Assembly: GCA_913060615.1 (NCBI GenBank)
Contig: CAJXUL010000004.1
Coordinates: 1-49,213, forward strand
Source of the DNA: an uncultured Gammaproteobacteria bacterium
Lineage (GTDB): Bacteria > Pseudomonadota > Gammaproteobacteria > Pseudomonadales > Azotimanducaceae
Direction of reading: 5' to 3'
DNA: 49,213 nt
Shown here piece by piece: positions 8,075-17,358 of this stretch (its first letter is position 1; every line of letters begins with the position of its first letter). The notes under the pieces were generated by a model, which saw nothing but the letters and a program-made list of their open reading frames with translations, had not been told where the DNA came from and did not search any database. The position numbers and the translations under genes are program-made.

Positions 8075-9487
8075 ATGCCTAACCTAGTCTGGTTCCGCAC
8101 AGATCTTCGCGTACGCGACAATCCAGCCCTCTACTACGCCTGTCAGTCCGGCCCAGTGGAAGCGCTGTTTATACTTACCCCAAGCCAATGGCTAGAGCAC
8201 ACCATATCACCTCATCGCTTAGCACTAATTTTGCGAACTCTAGATCAACTCAGTACCGATCTAGCAGCACTCGGTATCCCATTAAGAATTGTTAAATCAG
8301 ACAATTATAATAGTTCAATAAACGTTGTCGTAAAAAATGCTAAATCCATAGGCGCCAGCTGTGTTTTCTTCAATGACGAGGTGGCACTCAACGAAACTCG
8401 TAGAGATAGCGAGGTAATTGCCGCTTTGCAGAGCAACGGCATTGCTTGCGAAACATTTAATGCCTTTACTTGCCTAAAGCCAGGCAGCGTACGCAAACCA
8501 GACGGTTCTGCTTATTCAGTTTTCACGCCATTTAAAAGACGTTGGCTGTCCGTATTAACCGAAGTTGGGTTAGACGTTTTACCGCCACCCAAGGCACAGG
8601 GACCTTCAATCACACCTATTCAGGCACCGGAAAAAATCGCTGGCGTAAGCAAAGATTTTGGCAGTGAACTTTGGAAGGCAGGCGAGCGTACCGCTCTGAG
8701 CCAACTCAATGCATTTTGCAAAAATCGTGCAGACAACTACCAGCGCGACAGAGATATACCTAACGTTCGTGGCACCAGTGGTTTGTCGCCGCAACTGGCA
8801 ATGGGCACAATTTCCGCCAACCAATGCTTAGCTGCCGCGTATAAAGTGAATGGCGGTCGTTGGGTTGGGCCGTCTGAAGGCATAAACACTTGGGTTAGCG
8901 AAATTATCTGGCGCGAATTCTATAACCATATTTTGGTCGAACACCCCAGATTAGCAATGGGCCAAGCATTCCGACGCGAAACCGACAACCTACCCTGGAA
9001 CCAAGATACTGAATTGTTAGAGCGCTGGCAGAAAGGCGAAACAGGACTACCACTGGTGGATGCAGGCATGCGCCAGCTCAACAGCACTGGCTGGATGCAC
9101 AATCGACTCCGCATGGTCACCGCTCAATTCCTAGCCAAACACTTATTCCTAGACTGGCGCTTAGGCGAACAATACTTCATGTCAAAATTGGTCGATTGCG
9201 ACATTGCGGCAAACAATGGCGGCTGGCAGTGGAGCGCATCCACCGGAACAGATGCGGTACCTTACTTTCGTATGTTCAACCCAATCCGGCAGGCAGAACG
9301 CTTCGATGCTAATGGTGACTTTGTGAGAAGCATGGTGCCTGAACTGGCCAATGCTGGGAAAAAACAGATCCTTGAACCATGGAAAGACGGCGGCTTTGCT
9401 GGTTACCCTGCGCCAATCATAGATTTGGCCCAAGGCAGAGACAGTACGTTAGCCATTTGGAAAACAATGCGCGCGGGCCTTACCTAA
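8075..9487 (+). CDS. phrB: Deoxyribodipyrimidine photolyase (class I CPD photolyase)
   Basis: The 470-residue flavoprotein repairs cyclobutane pyrimidine dimers with blue light. The N-terminal antenna domain begins LVWFRTDLRVRDNPAL. The FAD/DNA-binding C-terminal half contains SPQLAMGTIS, WVSEIIWREFY, DAGMRQL..GWMHNR and the class I hallmark NNGGWQWSASTGTDA with PYFRMFNP. Length and motifs match E. coli PhrB. The gene lies 81 bases after the response regulator gene and converges with the histidine kinase gene. The locus resembles photo-oxidative stress clusters, where photolyase sits beside membrane-lipid modification genes. Confidence 0.95.
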   Translation: MPNLVWFRTDLRVRDNPALYYACQSGPVEALFILTPSQWLEHTISPHRLALILRTLDQLSTDLAALGIPLRIVKSDNYNSSINVVVKNAKSIGASCVFFNDEVALNETRRDSEVIAALQSNGIACETFNAFTCLKPGSVRKPDGSAYSVFTPFKRRWLSVLTEVGLDVLPPPKAQGPSITPIQAPEKIAGVSKDFGSELWKAGERTALSQLNAFCKNRADNYQRDRDIPNVRGTSGLSPQLAMGTISANQCLAAAYKVNGGRWVGPSEGINTWVSEIIWREFYNHILVEHPRLAMGQAFRRETDNLPWNQDTELLERWQKGETGLPLVDAGMRQLNSTGWMHNRLRMVTAQFLAKHLFLDWRLGEQYFMSKLVDCDIAANNGGWQWSASTGTDAVPYFRMFNPIRQAERFDANGDFVRSMVPELANAGKKQILEPWKDGGFAGYPAPIIDLAQGRDSTLAIWKTMRAGLT

Positions 9488-9543
9488 AACTTGGTACTGA
9501 TCTTTTGCAAGGAATACGCAAAGGGTGCGGTTAAAAATTCGAG

Positions 9544-10869
9544 CTAGGCGACTTCCGTGTCGCCCGACACCGGCAAGCTGATGTTTATTTTGGTGCCAAC
9601 ACCCTCTTCGCTTTGCACGTCAATGCGACCACTAAACTGCTCTACCATTCTACGCACTATAGACAGTCCTAAGCCGTGACCGGTATTGCTGACCCGGGCG
9701 CGTTCGCCTCTGTAGAAAGGCTCAAACGCTTGGTGCAACTCATCTGCGCTCATACCGATGCCGGTATCAACCACTGAAAAGCCGGTAGCACTGACAGAGA
9801 CAGTTACCGTACCTTCGTGGGTGTAATTAATGGCATTGCGAAGCAAATTAATCATCAAAATCTGCACAACGCGCTTCGGCACATTGGTCCACAACTCGCC
9901 AACAGATTCGCTGACCACAGAAATACCGCGCTCCTGCGCCAGTGACGCAAGTTGCTCAACATAATTCGGCACCAGTTCGTTAATGAGTGTGGGTTCGCCG
10001 TGCTGGTCAACTTCTTCACCTCGAGCAAGTAACAGCATGGTACCGATCAAACCTTCCATGTCGTCCACGGTGCGGCGCATTCTATCTAGCGCTTTCAGAT
10101 CGCTTTCAGGACGGTCTGATTTTAGTTGCAGTAAATCCAGAGAACCCTTGAAAACAGCAATAGGTGTCCGCAGTTCATGACTGGCATCTCGAGTGAATAT
10201 GCGCTCTCGCTCAATAAAGGTGTCTAGACGCTCGGCGAAGCCGTCGATGGCGTCAATCATCACATCCACCTCAGGGTTGGCTATTCTGCGTAATTCCCCA
10301 AGATCAACTGCTGGTTGGTTGAAGTCTCCAAAGCGGAATTCTTCTAGATAGTCCGCCAACTGCACCAACGGCGAAATAGCTTGGTGGGAAAGCCTGTAGG
10401 TAAGAAACGAAAAGCCGTAAATCAACAACAGAGCAATAGATAGAGGCAGAATGCCAAACAAAAATGCCAGCTGCGAAACATCTTCACTAGCAAATAGTAA
10501 ATATAAACGCGGCCCCACCCCCGGTGCCTGCTGACTGACATAAAGAGTTGGGCTAGACGCACCCAGATCTACCCTGCCGAGAAATCCGGGCTGATGCGGA
10601 CGCAGCGCTTCAGGCAAAGCGGATACATCTTCACCATGTGACATATAGCCGATCATATTATTGGTGTTGGGCAAAGATTGAGCTGGGTTGTCCTGGTGGA
10701 GGCCCCAGTAATGATTGGCCTCATCCTCCAATGCTTCGCTGATCAGAAAGTCGTCGACAATGGTATTGGTGATAAAAATGCCGGCAGCCACAGCAAGACT
10801 GACAAGGGCTACCTGCAGAGCAAACACGCGCCCTAATTTGGTACTCAGTCTTGTTCGTTGAATATTCAA
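9544..10869 (-). CDS. Sensor histidine kinase
   Basis: The 441-residue membrane kinase has TM1 near residues 15-38, a periplasmic loop of about 95 residues, TM2 near 136-158, a HAMP-like linker, and HisKA with phospho-acceptor His231 (DASHELRTP). The HATPase region contains NLLRNAINYT (N box), DTGIGM (G1) and GHGLGLSIVRR (G2). It is the probable partner of the regulator at 7301-7993. The start is TTG with a weak ribosome binding site; an in-frame stop just upstream rules out a longer form. The gene follows the DUF2878 gene on the same strand after 110 bases, which hold a near-palindrome at 10884-10905. The sensed signal is unknown. Confidence 0.9.
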   Translation of the reverse strand: MNIQRTRLSTKLGRVFALQVALVSLAVAAGIFITNTIVDDFLISEALEDEANHYWGLHQDNPAQSLPNTNNMIGYMSHGEDVSALPEALRPHQPGFLGRVDLGASSPTLYVSQQAPGVGPRLYLLFASEDVSQLAFLFGILPLSIALLLIYGFSFLTYRLSHQAISPLVQLADYLEEFRFGDFNQPAVDLGELRRIANPEVDVMIDAIDGFAERLDTFIERERIFTRDASHELRTPIAVFKGSLDLLQLKSDRPESDLKALDRMRRTVDDMEGLIGTMLLLARGEEVDQHGEPTLINELVPNYVEQLASLAQERGISVVSESVGELWTNVPKRVVQILMINLLRNAINYTHEGTVTVSVSATGFSVVDTGIGMSADELHQAFEPFYRGERARVSNTGHGLGLSIVRRMVEQFSGRIDVQSEEGVGTKINISLPVSGDTEVA

Positions 10870-10883
10870 AGCTCGCTCGCTGC

Positions 10884-10905
10884 GCTGGGTGAATCAGTCA
10901 CCAGC
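10884..10905. promoter_or_regulatory. Imperfect palindrome upstream of histidine kinase
   Basis: GCTGGGTGA and TCACCAGC form an imperfect inverted repeat 15-36 bases before the kinase start. It could be an operator, a translation-control hairpin or the end signal of the DUF2878 transcript. Confidence 0.3.
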
Positions 10906-10979
10906 TTAAATCACGACAGCAGTTTTGTGCGCAAAATAATACTCCAGTTTCGCCCACGCCGCGAAGACCCACAGCGTGA

Positions 10980-11549
10980 TCAAAACGACTGTGTAACAGC
11001 ATCGCAGTCAGCTTGATCTTGGCGTTTTGCATTGATGTACTTGGTCAAGCTAAAGAGCGCGTAATATACGACAAACCAGACTAGACCTAGGATGATCAAG
11101 TTTTCGTAGGAGGGAATAACAACTGCACCAAATCGCTCACCCGCCATGTAGGAGAAAGGCGCGCTGCCACCGACAAGCAAACCTCCAATTAGCGGCCTGT
11201 CGACAAAAAATATCAATCCGTGATTCAACGACAGCCCCACAGCGACCCACAATAGAACAATCCAACCTGGTGCTAATGTGAACCCTGCAACAGTCAGCGA
11301 AGCGGTAGATGTATAATCTAGAATCCCGAAGTACATCCACGCACTGTCCAGAAAAAGGCCGAAGAATCCAAGCCCAACGGCGTAGGGCCAATCAGCAGCA
11401 ATATTTTTCTGCAACACACTCAAGCCCAACATCGCAAAAATCACTGCAAGCCCGTAGCTATTGCCACCCACGACACAGGCTACCCAAGCGACTTTGAGAA
11501 GCAGTGCGTTGACGAGTTTACTGCTGGTTAAAAAATCTAAGATGCTCAG
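10980..11549 (-). CDS. DUF2878 family membrane protein
   Basis: A small integral membrane protein with about six hydrophobic segments, belonging to DUF2878. The family is usually found near photolyase, DUF1295 and cyclopropane-synthase-like genes. The usual ATG/GTG/TTG search gives a GTG start at 11471, but the reading frame continues upstream as KLVNALLLKVAWVACVVGG, which is the conserved DUF2878 N-terminus. The frame opens after a TAA at 11550-11552. The first codon after it is CTG at 11549, with AAAGGA three bases before the TAA-CTG junction, so a non-standard start (CTG, or a nearby ATC) is likely. The function is unknown; the context suggests a role in membrane lipid or photo-oxidative stress response. 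Confidence 0.72.
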   Translation of the reverse strand: MSILDFLTSSKLVNALLLKVAWVACVVGGNSYGLAVIFAMLGLSVLQKNIAADWPYAVGLGFFGLFLDSAWMYFGILDYTSTASLTVAGFTLAPGWIVLLWVAVGLSLNHGLIFFVDRPLIGGLLVGGSAPFSYMAGERFGAVVIPSYENLIILGLVWFVVYYALFSLTKYINAKRQDQADCDAVTQSF

Positions 11550-11845
11550 TTATCCTTTAACAAACGCAAAAGCTGGGTTAAATCCATCAGTATATCGCCT
11601 TTAGTCCAAGGCCTGAAAGAACCACCCTTGCCGTGGGTCGCTATCCATAACGGCTATCGATATTTAGCCAAAATAGCAGGCGACGAAGAGGCTGTTGCCT
11701 GATCTGGCAGGTGGCCTAAGTACAGCCAAAAAAGTGCCTTAGATTAATAGTGTCTAACTTTCTATGCAATTGCGTGAAGGTCATGTGAACCAGAAAAAAA
11801 CTATCCCTCACCAACGCTTCACGAGAATTTTTTTACCCTGCCTGC
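11550..11845. promoter_or_regulatory. Divergent intergenic region between DUF2878 and NTF2-like genes
   Basis: This 296-base gap separates two divergent units, so both promoters should lie here. It contains no ORF with family resemblance. I could not identify a convincing sigma70 or sigmaE promoter by eye. Confidence 0.4.
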
Positions 11846-12421
11846 ATGAGAAATATAAACATAATTTTAGTCGCCCTGGTCATAGCTTCCGGCGTTGGAT
11901 GCGCATCTCAATCAGAACGAAGTAACTCTGCCTATCCGGACGCGTACAGAATTGCATTGACCGATTTTCCCGGAGACCAGACTGTCGAAGCGGCGACCAT
12001 CGACCAATTCACACAGTTTTTAATGACCCTGGGACAACCTGGCGCAGCGGCTACTGCTAGAGAACTTTATGCCGAAGAATTGCATTTCAGTGACGCACTG
12101 ATGCACACAAGAGACCGAGAAAAAGTGGTTACTCACTTCGACGGCCTCGGCAAAGCTGGCACCACGGTGAATGTAGAAATGCATCAAACTCTTGTTTCAG
12201 GCGCAGACGTATATCTGGTCTGGTCTATGCGAGCTACCTTTAAACCCATTATTCGCACGGTTGAAAGCGACACCTTGGGCATTACCCATCTGCGCTTTAA
12301 CGAACAAGGTCAGGTCGTTTTACACCAAGATTTTTGGGATTCAGGTTTAGGTTTTTACGCCCACGTACCTTTCTTAGGTGGCGTGGTTAGAGCAGTCAAC
12401 AAACGCTTCCAAGCCGAGTAG
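11846..12421 (+). CDS. NTF2-like (SnoaL-type) domain lipoprotein
   Basis: The 191-residue protein has a lipoprotein signal (lipobox VGCA, Cys19). An NTF2/SnoaL-like cone fold follows, suggested by DQFTQFLMTLG, LYAEELHFSDAL, VYLVWSMRATFKP and FNEQGQVVLHQDFWD. Proteins of this type are commonly annotated as nuclear transport factor 2 family in photolyase/DUF2878/DUF1295 clusters; the reaction is unknown. It is followed after nine bases by the DUF1295 fusion gene, clearly one operon. Confidence 0.75.
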   Translation: MRNINIILVALVIASGVGCASQSERSNSAYPDAYRIALTDFPGDQTVEAATIDQFTQFLMTLGQPGAAATARELYAEELHFSDALMHTRDREKVVTHFDGLGKAGTTVNVEMHQTLVSGADVYLVWSMRATFKPIIRTVESDTLGITHLRFNEQGQVVLHQDFWDSGLGFYAHVPFLGGVVRAVNKRFQAE

Positions 12422-12430
12422 CAAAAATTA

Positions 12431-13873
12431 ATGAGCCAAGGACTTTTAGCGTTAGGCGTTGTCTGGGGATTAGCTACCTTGGTTTGGCTTTGGTCACTGC
12501 GTCATAGAGACGTTAGTGTAGCTGATATATTCTGGCCCCTCTACCACGTTATCGTCGCAGTCATTTTGTACATAGAAAGCGGGGCAAATAGTTTATTTGC
12601 CGCAGCAATACTTGGATTGATCTGCATATGGGGCCTACGCTTGGCACTACATATTGGCCGGCGCCAAAATGGCAAAAGTGAAGACCATCGCTATACCTCA
12701 GTGCGAAACGCCAATGGCCATAAGTTCCCCTACACCAGCCTCTACCTTATCTTTTTACCCCAGGCCCTAATGGCGTGGGGCATCAGTTTAGTGCTACTGC
12801 CAATTTTTACAGAATTAGGTGCAGTCAACTGGACCCAGTGGTTGTTCTTAGGCGTAGCCTTACTTGGCCTCCTTTTTGAAGTTGTGGCTGACTTGCAACT
12901 GACCCGATTTAGAGCCGACATGCCCCCTAGCGCAGTCCTCAACTCAGGTTTATGGAAACTCAGCAGGCACCCCAATTATTTCGGTGAGTGGCTCTTTTGG
13001 CTAGGTATCTGCCTTGTATCAATGCACTACAGCATTTGGCGGCCTATTTTGGCAATGGCGCTTCTAACGTTTTTGCTGACCCGGATGACCGGAGTGAAAC
13101 GTATGGAATCGGATATCGAAGAGCGCCGCCCTGGCTACGCCGAATATGTTGCACATACCTCAAGCTTTTTCCCCTGGCGGCAGCTACTGATAGCAGGCCT
13201 TGTGACATTTTCCATGATGCCCGATGTCCAAGCTGCTGCCGCAGGTAGAGACCAAGCTCAAGCAAGTGACCATGGAACAACTCAGACTTGGCTATTTCGT
13301 GCTTTCATAGACAAGAAAGAAGTGGGTTATCACTCCTTTAAAGCCTACCATCACAAATCGGGCGTTAGGCTCGAAGGCGAGGCAAAATTTGCATATAAGG
13401 TTCTCGGCTTTACCGTGTTCTCGTACAAGCACGCGGTCATCGAAGAATATGACAATGATTTTTGTTTACAGAAAATCACCAGCAACACCCAGATCAAAGA
13501 TAAATCTCTTGCCCTAAAAGGCATCCTGACACCACAGGGTTTTGCTGTAGACGCGCCGACTAACGAAGTTCATGACACACAGTGCGTTATGCCATTCGCC
13601 TACTGGGCACCAACCTTCATAGCCCAGAGCGAGTTGTTAAATGGCCAAACCGGCGAACTGATGCAGGTGTCCATTTACCCAGAAAACCAACCTGATAATT
13701 CTGCTGAGACCAACTACCGAATTGTGACAAACGAAATGTCACTTGCCATACGCTACGACTCAGCCGGTAAGTGGGTGGGTTTGATCTCAGACCTTCCCGC
13801 TAAGCGCAAGCTCATCTATAAATTGGACACCTATAAGACTGAAGGTCAGGACTTTTTGGCAGTTTCAAAATAG
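12431..13873 (+). CDS. DUF1295 membrane protein fused to a DUF6134-like periplasmic domain
   Basis: A 480-residue fusion. Residues 1-250 are a DUF1295 polytopic membrane domain (steroid 5-alpha-reductase / isoprenylcysteine methyltransferase-like). Its C-terminal signature GLWKLSRHPNYFGEW lies at 173-187, followed by RRPGYAEYV and SSFFPW. Residues 250-270 (RQLLIAG...DVQAAAA) look exactly like a signal peptide with an AxA-type end. Residues 286-470 resemble DUF6134, a predicted beta-rich secreted domain (WLFRAFIDKKEVGYHSF). In other genomes these parts are usually separate adjacent genes, so the internal signal-like segment is probably the former signal peptide. It now acts as a membrane anchor or cleavage site that puts the C-terminal domain in the periplasm. 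It is co-transcribed with the NTF2-like gene. Confidence 0.75.
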   Translation: MSQGLLALGVVWGLATLVWLWSLRHRDVSVADIFWPLYHVIVAVILYIESGANSLFAAAILGLICIWGLRLALHIGRRQNGKSEDHRYTSVRNANGHKFPYTSLYLIFLPQALMAWGISLVLLPIFTELGAVNWTQWLFLGVALLGLLFEVVADLQLTRFRADMPPSAVLNSGLWKLSRHPNYFGEWLFWLGICLVSMHYSIWRPILAMALLTFLLTRMTGVKRMESDIEERRPGYAEYVAHTSSFFPWRQLLIAGLVTFSMMPDVQAAAAGRDQAQASDHGTTQTWLFRAFIDKKEVGYHSFKAYHHKSGVRLEGEAKFAYKVLGFTVFSYKHAVIEEYDNDFCLQKITSNTQIKDKSLALKGILTPQGFAVDAPTNEVHDTQCVMPFAYWAPTFIAQSELLNGQTGELMQVSIYPENQPDNSAETNYRIVTNEMSLAIRYDSAGKWVGLISDLPAKRKLIYKLDTYKTEGQDFLAVSK

Positions 13874-13975
13874 ACCACTACACCAACCTAGGATTGTCGG
13901 TTACACCTCATTCTAGAACGTATCAGTATTTTAGATGCTGGAGCAGGTGGCGCCGGCAGCGCACCCTTAAAGACT

Positions 13976-14003
13976 AAAAAAGCCCCGCACATGCAGGGCT
14001 TTT
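13976..14003. terminator. Bidirectional intrinsic terminator
   Basis: An AAAAAGCCC stem with a GC step and ACAT loop pairs with GCAGGGCTTTT. A/T tracts on both sides serve the converging DUF1295 fusion (+) and CoA-transferase (-) genes. Confidence 0.85.
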
Positions 14004-14054
14004 CTGCCTAAAGCATTTACAGAAAACTTACAAGCCGTCTGCTAAACACGCAGC

Positions 14055-15248
14055 TTAGACAGCGGGCTTACTTACAAACTCTTGATCTAATTTCAGCACA
14101 CCTTGGGCATGCAAGTCACCAACCTCAGTAGGCGTCTTGTTCAACCAGCCTACCAAAACTTCTGTATTGTGTTCTCCCCTATGCGGAGCTGGACCTCTAA
14201 CACCACTTTTTGCTGCTGAAAAACGATAGGGTGACTGAGTGATTGGACGTGTGCCTCCAGCCCGGTCATCAATTTGTACAATAGCGCCACGCGCGGCAAC
14301 TGTTGGCTGCTGCTGCAAGTTAGCTGGATCTCGCACCTGCCCCCAGGCCAAATTCATTTTGCCCATGGAAGCTTCTACATCCGCCCAGGTCGGCAGCCCA
14401 GCCAAATACTCGCCAACAATTTCTCGACGAATGCGGATTTTTTCCGCCAACTCCATTTCTTTATGGGTAGGATCGTTAACACCCATCAGGCCCGTCAACT
14501 GCTGCCACAAGAAGCGAAAATCTGCCGACAAAAGAATCGGGCCAGCACCGGTGTCCCACGTGTCGTTGGGCAAGGCAGCAGTGTCTTCGGCATCTTCAAT
14601 GGCATAATGCACTTGATCATCTGTGGCAACGGTTGCATCAATCATCGCAATATCAATATGCTGCCCCAACCCGGTGCGCTGGCGCAAAATGACCGCAGCA
14701 AGTAAGCCCACTAGACCATGCAATGAAGCATTAGTGTCTGCTACCGACAACGGCAGATCGTTAAAAGGCAGACCACCGCGATCTGCTTGGCGATACATAA
14801 GCCCTGCTTCGGCGTGAACTATAGGTGCATAGGCGGGTCTATGTGATTCTGGTCCACCATGACCAAAGCCAGAAATAGACAACATAATAAGCTTAGGATT
14901 TACGGCCTTTAGTTCGTCATAACCAAGACCTAATCTGGGCATCACATCTGGACGATAATTTTCGATCAAAATGTCGGCTTCTTTAACCAGCTCAAATACC
15001 AACTCTTTGGCACCATCGGCACGCAAGTCCATACAGATATTACGTTTACCTGCGTTCTGCTGATGGTAGTAGCCGGGCAAGCCTTGAATCACCTTGCCCC
15101 AGAGGCGTGTGACATCGCCATCGGGCGGCTCTACCTTGACTACATCTGCACCAAGATCACACAGCATGCGGCCAGCAAACGGGCCCGCCAAGACCCGAGA
15201 AAAGTCCAAAACCTTCAAGCCCTCTAGCGGATATTCTTGCTCCGACAT
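14055..15248 (-). CDS. Class III CoA-transferase (CaiB/BaiF family)
   Basis: The 397-residue protein transfers CoA between carboxylic acids. The N-terminus LKVLDFSRVLAGPFAGRMLCDLGADVVKVEP is the family hallmark (reported here as a region, residues 11-41), followed by IENYRP and the SISGFGHGGP loop. Catalytic Asp171 is in LSVADTNASLHG. The substrate cannot be predicted; formyl-CoA, carnitine and succinyl-CoA transferases share this fold. The next downstream gene is convergent, so it is a single-gene unit with its own promoter in 15249-15483. Confidence 0.92.
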   Translation of the reverse strand: MSEQEYPLEGLKVLDFSRVLAGPFAGRMLCDLGADVVKVEPPDGDVTRLWGKVIQGLPGYYHQQNAGKRNICMDLRADGAKELVFELVKEADILIENYRPDVMPRLGLGYDELKAVNPKLIMLSISGFGHGGPESHRPAYAPIVHAEAGLMYRQADRGGLPFNDLPLSVADTNASLHGLVGLLAAVILRQRTGLGQHIDIAMIDATVATDDQVHYAIEDAEDTAALPNDTWDTGAGPILLSADFRFLWQQLTGLMGVNDPTHKEMELAEKIRIRREIVGEYLAGLPTWADVEASMGKMNLAWGQVRDPANLQQQPTVAARGAIVQIDDRAGGTRPITQSPYRFSAAKSGVRGPAPHRGEHNTEVLVGWLNKTPTEVGDLHAQGVLKLDQEFVSKPAV

Positions 15249-15483
15249 ACTTTTTCCTTTTTTTCTTTACGCCAACATTAGCTTGAGTATAAACCTCAGC
15301 GCAAAACAAATTGTAGACTTCCACCGTAGGTCTATCACTGGTAGACAACAGCCAAAACAAGCCACGAATTAAGCAAAATTTAGCGACAATTCATTGCCCA
15401 AGCGGTCTATGCCCTTCTGTTTTGCATAGGTATATTCAGCACTATGCAAGTAGTTCACAGGCCCACAATTTACAGGTGTTACC

Positions 15484-17178
15484 ATGCTTTCAATTAAGAC
15501 TATCCAGTTTCCCCTCACCCTTCTGCTGGCGTTTTTCTTTAGCGCCTGCGAACCGCAAGTTAAACAACAGCAGCCTTTGAACATTACCCAAGTGGAGGTC
15601 GATGCCGCCGCTCACATACTAGAAACTGATATTCGCGCCGACATAGAGGAACTCTCATCTGACGCCTACGAAGGCCGAGGCCCTGGAACCAAGGGCGATC
15701 GTATGACCCAGACCTATTTGGTTAGCCGACTAAAAGCGCTTGGCCTAAAGCCTGGAGCAGAAAATAATTCTTGGCTGCAACCCTTTGAACTTATCGCTCT
15801 GGACGCAGCGCAACCAGAGTCTTGGTCGTTCAATACCCCCAGCGGTGTACAAACTTATCAGCAAAGTAGCGACTTCATTGTTGCCGGTGGCAAACAAGAT
15901 TTAGCGGCAAACCTTGAACAAGCCCAGTTGGTATTTGTCGGTTACGGTATTCAGGCACCTGAATATGACTGGGACGACTACAAGGGCTTAGATGCAAGCG
16001 GCAAAGTGCTGATCATGATGAACAACGACCCCGACTGGGATCCAAACCTTTTTGGCGGTGAAATGCGAATGTACTACGGTCGTTGGACATATAAATACGA
16101 AATAGCCGCCAAACTAGGCGCGGCAGGCGTAATCATTATCCACACCGATCATTCCGCAGGCTACCCTTGGCAGGTTGTACAAACCTCTTGGACCGGGCCG
16201 CAATTTGAACTACCCAACGAAGGCGAACCGACACTAGAAATAAAGGGCTGGATGAGCAATGCCAGCCTATCCCAGCTTCTGGCAAGCGCCGGGCAAAACC
16301 TAGACAGCTTAAAACAACAGGCACGAAGCCGAGATTTTCAGCCAGTAGAACTACCTATAACCACCGATATGGTTCTACCCATAAATATCACGTCTAACAC
16401 CTCCGCCAACGTACTAGCTCGCCTGCCAGGCAGCGACCTAAGTGACGGAGTGATTGTTTACACCGCCCATCACGACCACTTAGGTATAGGGGTTGCCACA
16501 TCACCCGGTGAGGACGTGATCTATAACGGCGCGCTAGACAATGCTACTGGCGTTGCCTCAGTTTTAGCCATCAGCAAAGCCTTCACCCAACTGCCCAACG
16601 CACCCAAAAGGTCTGTCTTATTCGCTTTTGTAGGTGCAGAAGAACAGGGCTTACTTGGCTCTAAATACCTTGCCCAGCACCCACCAGTTGCTCCCGGCAA
16701 AATAGCCGCCGCTATAAATATGGACGGCGCGCAAATCAATGGCCGCTCGCTAGACATCTCCTACGTCGGCTTTGGTCGGTCAACTGTAGATCAAGCAGCG
16801 CAAAAAGCAGCAGACCTTCAAGGCCGAGTGATTAAAGGAGACCAAGACCCCAGCAAAGGTTACTTCTACCGTTCTGACCATTTCAGTTTGGCGAAGATTG
16901 GTGTGCCGTCACTTAACTTTGAAGGCGGGGAAGACCTACGCAATGGCGGCATAGAGGCTGGGAAAGCGTTTAACGAAATTTATACCAATCAAAATTACCA
17001 TCAGCCCAGTGACGAGATCACCAGTGCGTGGTTATTTGATGGCATGGTGGAAGATGCACAGTTTGGATTTTACACCGGGTGGGTTTTGGCTAACCAAACT
17101 GAGTTGCCCGCCTGGTATGCTGGCGACGAGTTTGAGGCCGCAAGGTTGGATGCGCTTAAGGCTGCTGAAACGCCATAG
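15484..17178 (+). CDS. M28 family metallopeptidase, lipoprotein
   Basis: The 564-residue exported aminopeptidase has a lipoprotein signal (Cys22, FFSAC) and a PA-type domain insert (about 130-300, VGYGIQAPEYDWDDY). The M28 core has two-zinc ligands visible: His329 (YTAHHDHLG), bridging Asp352 (GALDNATG), Glu386/Glu387 (GAEEQG), Asp414 (INMDG) and a C-terminal His in YFYRSDHFSLA. Asp331 is the likely activator of His329. It is likely a broad periplasmic or outer-membrane peptidase for scavenging. It is an isolated gene, with OmpA convergent downstream. Confidence 0.92.
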   Translation: MLSIKTIQFPLTLLLAFFFSACEPQVKQQQPLNITQVEVDAAAHILETDIRADIEELSSDAYEGRGPGTKGDRMTQTYLVSRLKALGLKPGAENNSWLQPFELIALDAAQPESWSFNTPSGVQTYQQSSDFIVAGGKQDLAANLEQAQLVFVGYGIQAPEYDWDDYKGLDASGKVLIMMNNDPDWDPNLFGGEMRMYYGRWTYKYEIAAKLGAAGVIIIHTDHSAGYPWQVVQTSWTGPQFELPNEGEPTLEIKGWMSNASLSQLLASAGQNLDSLKQQARSRDFQPVELPITTDMVLPINITSNTSANVLARLPGSDLSDGVIVYTAHHDHLGIGVATSPGEDVIYNGALDNATGVASVLAISKAFTQLPNAPKRSVLFAFVGAEEQGLLGSKYLAQHPPVAPGKIAAAINMDGAQINGRSLDISYVGFGRSTVDQAAQKAADLQGRVIKGDQDPSKGYFYRSDHFSLAKIGVPSLNFEGGEDLRNGGIEAGKAFNEIYTNQNYHQPSDEITSAWLFDGMVEDAQFGFYTGWVLANQTELPAWYAGDEFEAARLDALKAAETP

Positions 17179-17299
17179 ACTAGGGTACTACTCGACCATA
17201 GATCCAAATAGGTAGTACATCCTTCCACTTCGCATTAGACAGGTTGGAGTTTACTCAATAATGACGGCTAGCAAACTTGGCCGCATATTAGCCAATCCC

Positions 17300-17331
17300 G
17301 ACAGGCAACCGCATATATTGGGTTACCTGCC
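17300..17331. terminator. Hairpin between convergent M28 and OmpA genes
   Basis: GACAGGCAACC pairs with GGTTACCTGCC with two mismatches around a ten-base loop. It lies between the converging M28 peptidase and OmpA genes. No T-tract is seen, so a terminator role is only possible. Confidence 0.35.
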
Positions 17332-17358
17332 TAGGACACTATTGGAATACTTAGGCTT

